Shown piece after piece: positions 56,244 to 64,000 of a DNA stretch of 64,000 bases. The translations under genes and the position numbers were made by a program. Source of the stretch: JAFAXA01 sp963777325 (GTDB taxonomy: Bacteria; Pseudomonadota; Alphaproteobacteria; Acetobacterales; Acetobacteraceae). The notes beneath the pieces are model-generated. The model was given only the letters and a program-made list of their open reading frames with translations. It ran no database searches and had not been told where the DNA came from. Location: contig CAVZQE010000022.1 of the NCBI GenBank assembly GCA_963777325.1, positions 744,001-808,000 on the forward strand, written 5' to 3'. Position 1 is the first letter of the stretch; each line of letters opens with the position of its first letter.

Positions 56244-57205
56244 GAATATTGGTTACAGGCGGTTCCGGATTCGTCGGCTCGCGCCTGATCGCCCAGCTCA
56301 ACAGCGCTGGACATAGCGTGCTGGCGCTTGTGCGGAGCGCGGCGGTGGATGCCAAGCTCCGGGCATTAGGCGCGGAGCCGGTGCGGGGGGACCTTGAGAA
56401 AGCCGGCAACCTCACGCTTCCGGCCATCGATGTCGTCGTGCACGCGGCAGCCTATTTTCATTTCGCCGGTCCGCGCGCACCCTATTTTCGGACGAACGTC
56501 GCCGGAACGGCGGCCCTGCTGACTGCGGCGGAGCGGGTCGGAGCTAGGACATTCGTCCATGTGAGCGCGGCCGGCATTATCATGGACGATCGCGGTACGC
56601 CCATCAGAGACGGCAACGAAGCCAGGCCAACCTTTCCGAACAGCTTCTCGGGATACATCGCGAGCAAGGCGCGCGCCGAAGCCGCAGTGCTGGCCGCCAA
56701 CAAGGCCGGTTTCCGCACGATCGCTCTACGCCCGTCCGCGATCTGGGGGCCTGGCGACCCGTTCAGTCGCGCAATCCCGCAGGCCATCCGATCCGGGCGG
56801 TTCGCGTTTATCAACCGGGGCGACTACGCCTTCTCAACCTGTCACGTCGACAACGTGATCGAGGCCATTGACTGCGCGCTTGCCCGTGAAGTCGGCGGTC
56901 GTTCCTTCTTCGTCAACGACCGGCATGAAACGACCTTCCGCGAGTTCATCGCCATGTTGGCAGCCCTGCAAGGATTATCGATCGAGCCGCTGCGCTCGAT
57001 GCCCTATTGGGCTGCATTCAACATAGGCCGGCTCATGGAGTTCGGTGCTGCCATCATAGGATTGAAGGACGACCCGCCATTGTCGCGAACCCTGGTGCGG
57101 ATGATCGGTCGTGAGTTCACCACCGACGACGCCAATGCCCGCGAAGACCTCGGTTACGTTGGAAGGCTGTCGCGATCGCAGGGTATGGCCAGCTACACCG
57201 CTTAA
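56240..57205 (+). CDS. NAD-dependent epimerase/dehydratase
   Basis: Extended SDR of 321 residues. Cofactor motif VTGGSGFVGSRL near the N terminus, and the active-site YIASK (Tyr/Lys) near residue 140; a HVSAAG Ser-containing segment precedes it. Starts with TTG overlapping the TetR stop. The substrate may be a nucleotide sugar, flavonol-like or steroid ketone; the likely inducer pathway is unknown. GC below the local average, so probably acquired with the TetR gene. Confidence 0.87.
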   Translation: MRILVTGGSGFVGSRLIAQLNSAGHSVLALVRSAAVDAKLRALGAEPVRGDLEKAGNLTLPAIDVVVHAAAYFHFAGPRAPYFRTNVAGTAALLTAAERVGARTFVHVSAAGIIMDDRGTPIRDGNEARPTFPNSFSGYIASKARAEAAVLAANKAGFRTIALRPSAIWGPGDPFSRAIPQAIRSGRFAFINRGDYAFSTCHVDNVIEAIDCALAREVGGRSFFVNDRHETTFREFIAMLAALQGLSIEPLRSMPYWAAFNIGRLMEFGAAIIGLKDDPPLSRTLVRMIGREFTTDDANAREDLGYVGRLSRSQGMASYTA

Positions 57206-57260
57206 CCGGGTCACCTCGGCAGCCAATCAACTGTTCAGAAAACGGGCCGGAAGCTGGGCA

Positions 57261-58190
57261 ATGACGAAGTCTGTCCTCGACTACCCGCTGGGCTATTCCG
57301 AGGCCGAGGGCCGCCGCCTCGCGATGCAGGCCGATTTCTACGCTGAGCTGACCAGGGACGTGCTGCGGCGCGCCGGCATCGGCGCGAGAATGCGCGTGCT
57401 CGACGTCGGTTGCGGCGTCGGCGATGTCTCGCAGCTGGTCGGGCAAATGGTCGGAGCGGGAGGTTCTGTTCTCGGGATAGATCGGGCGGCCAGCTCGGTC
57501 GAGATGGCGCGACGGCGCGCCGCTGCGGCGGGTATGAACAATTTGCGGTTCGAGACGGCGGATCTTGGCAGCTTCGAGACGGCCGAGCCGTTCGATGCGG
57601 TGGTCGGCCGGTTCGTGTTGCTCTACGTGCCGGACCCGGTCGCCGCTCTGCGGCGCCTGCGGCGGTGGGTTCGCCCGGGAGACGTCGTCGCCTTCCAGGA
57701 AATGGACATGTCGCAAGGCGCGCAGACTCCGCCTTCGGCGTTGTACGAGCGTACAATCGGCTTGGTCCGGTCGACGTTTGCCGCCGCAAACGTCGAGCTG
57801 AACATGGAATCGAAGCTGCTCGCGACCTTCCGCGGCGCAGGGCTGCCGTGGCCGGGCATGATCGCGGGCGCTCGCGTCGAGGGCGGCCCGCAAAGGCCGG
57901 TCTTCGACTATCTGACGCTCACGCTCGCCAACCTGCTGCCGGCCGCCGAACGCGCCGGCCTGGTCCGGGCCGGCGACATCGATATCGCCGCGTTGACGGA
58001 GCGCTTGCGTGCTGACGCAGTCGCCGCCTGCGCGGTGATCTGCTCGCCACCTCTGATCGGCGCGTGGGCGCGGATCACGCCAGACGAACTGGACCAGGAT
58101 CGCTTGGTTAGCCGCTCGGCGACGGCTCCGCGCGACATCAGGCCGGCTGCTTTGAATTTCACCGCCAGCATGCGAGGCGGCCTCGCGTAG
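57261..58190 (+). CDS. SAM-dependent methyltransferase (UbiE-like)
   Basis: Methyltransferase of 309 residues with SAM motifs: VLDVGCGVGDVSQLVGQ (residues 46-62), GIDRAASSVEMARRRA, and VVGRFVLLYVPDPVAALRRL. The final 37 residues after GAWAR-type sequence look less like the family and could come from fusion with opposite-strand DNA. Third gene after TetR; 55 bases after the epimerase stop. Confidence 0.85.
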   Translation: MTKSVLDYPLGYSEAEGRRLAMQADFYAELTRDVLRRAGIGARMRVLDVGCGVGDVSQLVGQMVGAGGSVLGIDRAASSVEMARRRAAAAGMNNLRFETADLGSFETAEPFDAVVGRFVLLYVPDPVAALRRLRRWVRPGDVVAFQEMDMSQGAQTPPSALYERTIGLVRSTFAAANVELNMESKLLATFRGAGLPWPGMIAGARVEGGPQRPVFDYLTLTLANLLPAAERAGLVRAGDIDIAALTERLRADAVAACAVICSPPLIGAWARITPDELDQDRLVSRSATAPRDIRPAALNFTASMRGGLA

Positions 58191-58199
58191 AAGGGCCGA

Positions 58200-58445
58200 A
58201 GCCCGCTGAATGGAGTGCGTCCATCGGGTCTGCGCTTCGACCATCGGCGCGACAGTGTAGGTTTCAGCATCGGCGAGCCAATGCGCGTAAACCGAGGCAT
58301 TGTCGCCACCCGCCACCAGGACGGTGAAGCCCAGCGGCGGTCCGATCAGGCCGCTGCGCAGAACCGTCCCGGTGTGGCCGCTGCGGCCGACATGCAGCGG
58401 CGCCGCGGCCGTCCAAACAAAGCGAGCCGGATCGTATATCTCGGT
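58200..58445 (-). pseudogene. Remnant of a kelch-repeat protein
   Basis: On the minus strand a frame reads kelch-like: TEIYDPARFVWTAAAPLHVG, RSGHTGTVLRSG and VLVAGGDNASVY, then APMVEAQTRWTHS. This is the repeated DPxTxxW...GRxxHT...VLVAGG pattern. A TGA lies just upstream in frame (about 58460) and the homology stops toward 58200, so only about one and a half blades survive. It lies between the methyltransferase and the lipoprotein gene. The rest of the interval 58191-58782 holds nothing I recognise. Confidence 0.6.
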
Positions 58446-58782
58446 CGCGGCAAGCTTCTGAAAGCCTCAGCTCCGTCGAGGACGTAAGCCGCTCCCGTGC
58501 TTCGACTGATCGTTTTCCATCGCTTCTGCACCTTGTGAAGAGCCGCCGAAGGCTCCACCTGGGCGGCGCCGATGGGGGCTCCCAGAGCATTCGCGGGGGC
58601 TGCCAAGGCCTCGACGCGCTTCCTTCTCAAGGCAACGACGGGACCGCCTTCGGATTTCAGTGGGACGGTCATGCCAGTTGCCGGGCGGCGTGGAACCGTT
58701 GCGTTGCGCCTCGGTTCCTTCCGCTGATAAGCTCGTCTCGCGCGCAGCCTTCTGGTCCGGAAGCGCAAGCAGGGGAAATTCG

Positions 58783-59094
58783 ATGAAGCGCCTGGTCGGG
58801 TTGGCTTTGGTTCTGGGCGTAGCTGCGTGCGGAAACACCGGCCGGGCCGACGACGCGGCCATGCGCGCGGCAGCCTCGGTCAACGCTCCGCCGCCGCCGG
58901 GCACCGCCGCGCCCGCGAACGGCCCGCCCGCCGGGAACACTGCCTCCGCTCCGAACAACCGTGCGCCGCTGACGAGCAACGGGGTCGCCGTGCAGCAGCC
59001 CGTCTCGCCGATGATGCATCAGGCGCCCACGGGGACGGACCGCGAGTCGATTTCGACGCACCGGGGGACGGTCGGCACCACGGGGGCCTTCTAG
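58783..59094 (+). CDS. Small putative lipoprotein
   Basis: Protein of 103 residues with signal and lipobox (VGLALVLGVAAC). The mature part is Pro/Ala/Asn-rich and low complexity, without a recognised domain. AGGGGAAA precedes the ATG. It lies between the TetR segment and holB and may belong to neither. Confidence 0.65.
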   Translation: MKRLVGLALVLGVAACGNTGRADDAAMRAAASVNAPPPPGTAAPANGPPAGNTASAPNNRAPLTSNGVAVQQPVSPMMHQAPTGTDRESISTHRGTVGTTGAF

Positions 59095-59140
59095 CGCCCG
59101 ACGCTTGCCGTTCGCGCCGGGCGCGCGCGACACTTCGTCC

Positions 59141-60166
59141 ATGACGGTTCCCGATCCGCGCGCCAATCCGCTTCTGTTCGGCCATGAGCCGGCCGAGGCG
59201 GCGCTCGCCGCCGCGCTGCGCTCCGGGCGCATGCATCACGCCTGGCTGCTGACCGGGCCGACCGGCATCGGCAAGGCGACGCTCGCCTTCCGGTTCGCCC
59301 GCCGGCTGCTCGCGGGCGTGCCGGCGCAGCCGACGCTGTTCCTCGACCCCGCGCATCCCGTGTTCCGTCGCGTCGCGGCCGGCACGCATGCGGATCTGCT
59401 GACGGTCGAACGGGGGTGGGACGAAAAGAAGAAGCGGCGGCGGTCGGAGATCGTCGTCGATGCCGTGCGCGAGGCCTCCGACTTCCTGCGCCTCACCCCG
59501 GCCGAGGGCGGCTGGCGCGTCGTCGTCGTGGACGGGGCGGAGGACATGAACCGCAACGCCGCGAACGCGCTGCTGAAGTCTCTGGAAGAGCCGCCCGCCC
59601 GCGCGGTGCTGCTGCTCGCCTGCGCCGCACCCGGCCGGCTGCCGCCGACCATCCGCAGCCGCTGCCGCCGCCTCGCGCTTTCGCCGCTCGCGCCCGCGCC
59701 GATGGCGGAAGCGCTTGCCCGGTATCGCCCCGATCTCGACGAGGCCGAGCGCGCGCGCCTGGCGGCGATCGCCGAGGGCTCGCCCGGACGGGCTCTGCTG
59801 CTGGCCGAGGAGGAGGGGCTGCGGCTGGCGCGGCTGGTGGACGAGGTGCTGGCGGCGCTGCCGAACCCGAAGCCGGGCCAGGGCTATGAGGTCGCCGATG
59901 CGCTGCCGCGCGGCGAGACCGCGTTCGCGACGTTCATGGACCTGCTGCTTGCGGCGATTGCGGACGCCGTGCGCGAGACGGTGCGGGGACGGGCGGACCC
60001 TCTGCGGACGCGCATGATCGCTTCGCGTCCCCTTGATGCCTGGGGCGACGTATGGCAGGGCCTGTCGCGCCTGCGGGACGAGACCGAGCGCTTCAATATG
60101 GACAAGCGGCAGGCGATCGTGTCCGGCCTCGCCCTCCTGTCCGGTTCCGTGCAGAGTCCCCTATGA
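59141..60166 (+). CDS. holB: DNA polymerase III subunit delta prime
   Basis: Clamp-loader subunit of 341 residues. It contains the AAA+ nucleotide-binding motif GPTGIGKAT (residues 39-47), the Walker B region VVVVDGAEDMNRNAANALLK and the LEEPP loop, followed by sensor region SRCRRL. Its stop overlaps metG (ATGA). In related bacteria tmk lies directly upstream of holB; here 4.5 kb separate them. Confidence 0.94.
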   Translation: MTVPDPRANPLLFGHEPAEAALAAALRSGRMHHAWLLTGPTGIGKATLAFRFARRLLAGVPAQPTLFLDPAHPVFRRVAAGTHADLLTVERGWDEKKKRRRSEIVVDAVREASDFLRLTPAEGGWRVVVVDGAEDMNRNAANALLKSLEEPPARAVLLLACAAPGRLPPTIRSRCRRLALSPLAPAPMAEALARYRPDLDEAERARLAAIAEGSPGRALLLAEEEGLRLARLVDEVLAALPNPKPGQGYEVADALPRGETAFATFMDLLLAAIADAVRETVRGRADPLRTRMIASRPLDAWGDVWQGLSRLRDETERFNMDKRQAIVSGLALLSGSVQSPL

Positions 60167-61698
60167 GCCAGCGCTACTTCCTGACGACGCCGATCTATTA
60201 CGTGAACGGCGCGCCGCATATCGGCCACGCCTATACGAGCATCGCCGCCGACGTGCTGGCGCGCTGGAAGCGGCTCGACGGAAGCGACGTGTTCTTCCTG
60301 ACAGGCACCGACGAGCACGGGCAGAAGGTCGAGCGCGCGGCGGCCGACGAGGGCGTCGATCCGCAGCGTTTCGCCGATGGCGTCGCCGCCGATTTCCGCG
60401 ACATGGCGGACCGGATGGGCATCTCCTACGACCGCTTCATCCGCACCACCGAACCCGCGCACAAGGCCGCCTGCGCCGCGCTCTGGGAGAAGCTCGAAGC
60501 GGCGGGCGAGATCTATCTCGGCGACTACGCCGGCTGGTACGCCGTGCGCGACGAGGCATTCTACGGCGAGGACGAGCTCGTCGCGCGGCCGGACGGCACG
60601 CGCGTCGCGCCGTCGGGCGCCCCGGTGCAATGGGTGCGCGAGCCGTCCTTCTTCTTCCGGCTGTCGGCCTGGCAGGAAAGGCTGCTGCGCTTCTACGACG
60701 AGAACCCGGATTTCATCGCGCCGCTTGCCCGCCGCAACGAGGTGCTGAGCTTCGTGCGTGGCGGATTGCACGATCTTTCGATCAGCCGCACCACGTTCAA
60801 CTGGGGCGTTCCCGTGCCGGGCCATCCGGGCCACGTCATGTATGTCTGGCTCGACGCGCTGACCAACTACATCACGGCCTGCGGCTATCCCGATACCGGT
60901 GCGAAGGATTGGGCGTATTGGCCCGCGAATATGCATCTGGTCGGCAAGGAGATCGTGCGCTTTCACGCGGTCTATTGGCCCGCTTTCCTGATGGCGGCCG
61001 GGATCGCGCCGCCGCGGCGCATCTACTCGCATGGCTGGTGGACGGTCGAGGGCGAGAAGATGAGCAAGTCGCTCGGCAACGTGATCGAGCCGCGCGCCCT
61101 CGCCGACGCGTTCGGCCTCGACGCGCTGCGCTACTTCCTGCTGCGGGAGGTGCCGTTCGGGAACGATGGCGATTTCTCGCGGCGCGCCCTGATCCAGCGC
61201 ATGAACGGCGAGCTCGCGAACGATCTCGGCAATCTGGCGCAGCGCACGCTGTCGCTGATCGCGCGCAACTGCGACGGCAGATTGCCGGGGCGCGCCGACG
61301 AGACGGAGGACGACGGCGAGCTGCTCGCCGCCGCGCAGGCGCTGCCCGGGCTGCTGCGCCCGCTGCTCGACGCGCAGCGGTTCCACGACGCGCTGGAGGA
61401 GGTGTGGCGCGTGGTGCGGGCGAGCAACGCCTATATCGACCGGCAGGCGCCGTGGGCGTTGCGCCGCACCGATGCGCGTCGGATGGCGATCGTGCTGCGG
61501 GTGCTGTCGGATGTGCTGCGCATTGTGGCGACGGTGCTGCAGCCGTTCATGCCGGGCAGCATGGCGCGCATGCTCGACCAGCTCGGCGTGCCGCTCGACC
61601 GCCGGCAATTGGCGGCGCTCGCGCATCCGCTGCCGGACGGCACGCAACTGCCGCCGCCGCAAGGCATCTTTCCGCGCTACGCCGAACCGGCGGGGTGA
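60163..61698 (+). CDS. metG: Methionyl-tRNA synthetase
   Basis: Charges tRNA-Met, 511 residues. Class-I motifs HIGH (residues 19-22) and KMSKS (near 300, EGEKMSKSLGN) are intact. The C-terminal anticodon domain ends the protein; no separate C-terminal dimerisation domain. Four-base overlap with holB. Confidence 0.97.
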   Translation: MSQRYFLTTPIYYVNGAPHIGHAYTSIAADVLARWKRLDGSDVFFLTGTDEHGQKVERAAADEGVDPQRFADGVAADFRDMADRMGISYDRFIRTTEPAHKAACAALWEKLEAAGEIYLGDYAGWYAVRDEAFYGEDELVARPDGTRVAPSGAPVQWVREPSFFFRLSAWQERLLRFYDENPDFIAPLARRNEVLSFVRGGLHDLSISRTTFNWGVPVPGHPGHVMYVWLDALTNYITACGYPDTGAKDWAYWPANMHLVGKEIVRFHAVYWPAFLMAAGIAPPRRIYSHGWWTVEGEKMSKSLGNVIEPRALADAFGLDALRYFLLREVPFGNDGDFSRRALIQRMNGELANDLGNLAQRTLSLIARNCDGRLPGRADETEDDGELLAAAQALPGLLRPLLDAQRFHDALEEVWRVVRASNAYIDRQAPWALRRTDARRMAIVLRVLSDVLRIVATVLQPFMPGSMARMLDQLGVPLDRRQLAALAHPLPDGTQLPPPQGIFPRYAEPAG

Positions 61699-61708
61699 GG
61701 GACGCTTC

Positions 61709-62485
61709 ATGCTGATCGACAGCCACTGTCATCTCGACTACTTCACCGACGAGGAACTGCCTTCGGTGCTGGCGCGCGCGGCGGCGGCGGGCGTCGGCGA
61801 GGTCGTCACCATCGGCACGCGGCTCGCGCAAGCGCCGCAATCGATGGCGCTGGCGGAGGTGACGCCGAACGTGTGGTGCACGGTCGGCGTGCATCCGCAC
61901 AACGCGGCCGAGTTGCCGGTGCCGGAACCGGTCGAGATCGCTTCGCTCGCCGCGCATCCGAAGGTCATCGGCATCGGTGAATCCGGTCTCGACTATTTCT
62001 ACGACAAGGCCCCGCGGGACGTGCAGCAGGCGAGCTTTCGCGCGCATATTCGCGCCGCCCGGCTCGCCGCCGTGCCGCTCGCGATCCATGCGCGCGACGC
62101 CGACGACGACATTGCCCGCATTCTGCGCGAAGAGCGCGACGCGGACGGGCCGTTCGACTTCCTGATGCATTGCTTCAGCTCCGGCCGGGCCTTGGCCGAG
62201 GCGGGGATCGGCATGGGCGGCTATGTCAGCTTCTCGGGCATCCTGACGTTCCCGCGCTCGGCGGAACTGCGCGCGATCGCCAACGATCTGCCGGCCGAGC
62301 GGCTGCTGGTCGAGACCGACGCGCCCTATCTCGCGCCGGTGCCGTTCCGGGGCAAGCGCAACGAACCGGCCTGGACCGCGCACACCGCGCGGGTGCTCGC
62401 AGAAGTCCGGGGGCTGCCGCCGAATGAACTGGCCGCGCTCACGACCGCGAACTTCCGCCGCCTGTTTCGCAAGACGGCGGCCTGA
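61709..62485 (+). CDS. TatD family metal-dependent hydrolase
   Basis: Hydrolase of 258 residues of the TatD/YcfH family. Metal ligands are in DSHCHLDY near residue 6, ESGLDYFYD in the middle and ETDAPYL near the end. The members include 3'-5' exonucleases and deacylases. It follows metG by ten bases, in the order metG-tatD-MBL commonly found. Confidence 0.92.
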   Translation: MLIDSHCHLDYFTDEELPSVLARAAAAGVGEVVTIGTRLAQAPQSMALAEVTPNVWCTVGVHPHNAAELPVPEPVEIASLAAHPKVIGIGESGLDYFYDKAPRDVQQASFRAHIRAARLAAVPLAIHARDADDDIARILREERDADGPFDFLMHCFSSGRALAEAGIGMGGYVSFSGILTFPRSAELRAIANDLPAERLLVETDAPYLAPVPFRGKRNEPAWTAHTARVLAEVRGLPPNELAALTTANFRRLFRKTAA

Positions 62486-62490
62486 TCCGG

Positions 62491-63285
62491 ATGCGGGTCA
62501 CGATGCTGGGCTGCGGCGCGTCGGCGGGCGTGCCGCTGATTGGCGGCGCGGACGGGGCGGGCGAGTGGGGCGAGTGCGATCCCGCCGAGCCGCGCAACCG
62601 CCGCACACGGTCGAGCATCGTGATCGAAGGCGCGGACGGACGGCGGCTGCTGATCGACACGGGGCCGGATCTGCGGACGCAACTGCTCGCGTGCCGCATC
62701 GGGAAGGTGGACGCGATCCTGTTCACGCACGCCCATGCCGACCACATCACCGGCCTCGACGACGTGCGCATCCTCAACCGCAATCTCGGCCTGCCGATCC
62801 CGGCGTTTGCGACCGAGCGCACGCTCGGCGAGATCCGGCAGCGCTTCGACTATGCGTTCAAGCCGTGGCAGAAGCCGGGCTTTTTCCGGCCGGTGCTGGT
62901 GCCGCATCTGATTGCGCCGGGAGACCGGATCGAGGCGGCGGGGCTATCCGTGTTCGTGTTCCATCAGGACCACGGTTTTCTCGACACGCTCGGCCTGCGG
63001 ATCGGATCGTTCGGCTATTCGACCGACGTCGTGCGCATGGACGAGGCGGCGTTCGCGGCGGTGGAGGGCGTCGAGACGTGGGTCGTCGGCTGCTTCACGC
63101 GCGGCAAGCCGCATCCGACGCACGCCAATCTCGATCAGGTGAAACGATGGGCCGGGCGGGTCGGCGCGCGCCGCACGATCCTCACGCATATGGGGCACGA
63201 CATGGACTGGGCGTGGCTGCAAGCACACCTGCCTCCTGGCATCGAGCCGGGCTGGGACGGGATGGCGTTCGAGATGGAGGACTGA
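62491..63285 (+). CDS. Metallo-beta-lactamase-fold hydrolase (PhnP-like)
   Basis: Zinc hydrolase of 264 residues. Motif HAHADH at residues 80-85 and the ligand loops PAFATERTLGEIRQRF, FVFHQDHGFLDTLG and LTHMGHDMD match PhnP-like phosphodiesterases. Usual partner of tatD. The following transporter gene begins in its stop (TGATG). Confidence 0.9.
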   Translation: MRVTMLGCGASAGVPLIGGADGAGEWGECDPAEPRNRRTRSSIVIEGADGRRLLIDTGPDLRTQLLACRIGKVDAILFTHAHADHITGLDDVRILNRNLGLPIPAFATERTLGEIRQRFDYAFKPWQKPGFFRPVLVPHLIAPGDRIEAAGLSVFVFHQDHGFLDTLGLRIGSFGYSTDVVRMDEAAFAAVEGVETWVVGCFTRGKPHPTHANLDQVKRWAGRVGARRTILTHMGHDMDWAWLQAHLPPGIEPGWDGMAFEMED

Positions 63286-63617
63286 TGCCGGCCCCCCTCA
63301 TCCTGGCGATCGCGATCATTGCGGAAGTAATCGCGACCTCCGCGCTCAAGGCGTCGGAGGGCTTCACCCGGCTCGCGCCGCTGGCCGTGGTCGCGATCGG
63401 CTACGGCATCGCGTTCTACTGCCTGTCGCTGACGCTTGCGACGATCCCGGTCGGCATTGCGTACGGCGTCTGGTCCGGCGCCGGCATCGTGCTGATCTCG
63501 GCGATCGGCTGGGTGCTGTATGGGCAGGCGCTGGATTGGCCCGCGATCCTGGGCCTCGCCCTCATCGTCGCGGGCGTGCTCGTCGTGAACCTGCTGTCGA
63601 AGACGGCGACGCATTGA
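63285..63617 (+). CDS. SMR family multidrug efflux protein (EmrE-like)
   Basis: Small multidrug-resistance transporter of 110 residues with four helices. The essential Glu14 is in IIAEVIATSALK; GIAYGVWSGAGIVLI and WPAILGLALIVAGVLVVNLL are typical. Exports cationic drugs using the proton gradient. It overlaps the PhnP-like gene by one base, so the small gene is probably translated with it. Confidence 0.93.
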   Translation: MPAPLILAIAIIAEVIATSALKASEGFTRLAPLAVVAIGYGIAFYCLSLTLATIPVGIAYGVWSGAGIVLISAIGWVLYGQALDWPAILGLALIVAGVLVVNLLSKTATH

Positions 63618-63680
63618 GCACTTGGGAATACGTCCTGATCAGCAGAGCGAAGGGGAGAACATTGAGCTCACCACGACTGT

Positions 63681-64000
63681 TCATAGCTGCCACCACTCGC
63701 CTATGAACGGCAGGCGCTGATTTGAAAATCGCTCATATCTTTGCACAAGGCACTTGAAGTAGGCTTGCGCGAGTTCCGATGTTGCAAAGTCTCTGCCTTT
63801 TGTGCCGAACCCTTCTCCCGTAATCTTGCAGTATATTCCCTCGAGGAGCTCCCAATTGAGAGTTCTTTCAAGAGCTGATACCACCTTCGACTCGCGTCTA
63901 TCACGAAATATGAGTAACGCTTGTGATACGGCCATCAACCATCTTACCAAGACTGGAGGATGGCGCTTAAGATGCATGAGGTCCGGGTTTTCTGAGGCGG
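63681..64000 (-). CDS. Hypothetical protein, 5' end outside window
   Basis: Frame that stays open to the right edge and ends at 63681; at least 106 residues, ending QRLPFIGEWWQL. It contains HPPVLVRWLMAVSQALLIFRD and RTLNWELLEGIYCKITGEGF. I do not recognise a family. GC is clearly lower than elsewhere in the window, marking a likely horizontally acquired segment. An ATG at 63977 could serve as start, but upstream residues look protein-like as well. Confidence 0.6.
   Translation of the reverse strand, partial: ASENPDLMHLKRHPPVLVRWLMAVSQALLIFRDRRESKVVSALERTLNWELLEGIYCKITGEGFGTKGRDFATSELAQAYFKCLVQRYERFSNQRLPFIGEWWQL

Overview
The window is about 70% GC and densely coded. It comes from an alphaproteobacterium, most likely of the Rhodospirillales/Acetobacteraceae type (inferred from family make-up, not from a marker search). 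The evidence is the alphaproteobacterial flagellar genes (FliX, MotE, a DUF6468-like protein), UPF0262, a cysteine-poor DksA, a GAAC-N7-GAAC SOS box before recA, and two strong sigma-54 promoters driving rod and ring genes.

Layout. Positions 1-17.9 kb hold mixed metabolism: a sugar ABC transporter (ATPase cut by the window edge, plus binding protein), an FAD amine oxidoreductase, a CPA1 antiporter, a LOV blue-light hybrid kinase divergent from a single-domain response regulator, an alpha/beta hydrolase-MaoC pair, an SDR, an O-antigen-ligase-like membrane protein, a beta-propeller, a sterol-desaturase-like enzyme, a rhodanese, a DUF2272 lipoprotein, MtnA and a UPF0262 protein. A histone-H1-like protein follows at 18.7 kb after a 0.78 kb gene-free stretch. 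From 19.4 to 41.9 kb runs a large flagellar region: flgI-flgJ-flgN-like with a glycosyltransferase and methyltransferase; divergent fliX then dksA; flgF-flgG-flgA-flgH plus a GNAT gene; divergent fliL-fliM-DUF6468-motE plus a 930-residue protein; and, after speD, speE and a GH172-type gene, fliO-fliP divergent from flgB-flgC-fliE-fliQ-fliR-flhB. No flagellin, hook, FliF/G or MotA/B gene is in the window.

Positions 42-50 kb carry recA and alaS with a cytidine deaminase and two related small histidine-rich proteins between them, then a ferritin-like DUF892 protein, a frameshifted and internally deleted restriction-modification gene, an HNH-like nuclease and tRNA-Ser(UGA). From 50.9 kb runs a cell-wall and replication block: MltB-like, RlpA-like, D-Ala-D-Ala carboxypeptidase, thymidylate kinase, MepA; then holB, metG, tatD, a PhnP-like hydrolase and an SMR transporter. 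Between mepA and holB lies a lower-GC segment with a TetR gene behind two 17-bp palindromes, an epimerase, a methyltransferase and a kelch-repeat remnant.

Many genes overlap by 1 or 4 bases, so translational coupling is widespread. The most unusual items are the GNAT gene coupled to flgH, the paralogous pair between recA and alaS, the decayed restriction-modification gene beside tRNA-Ser, the insertion separating tmk from holB, and a tmk frame that has no ordinary start codon.
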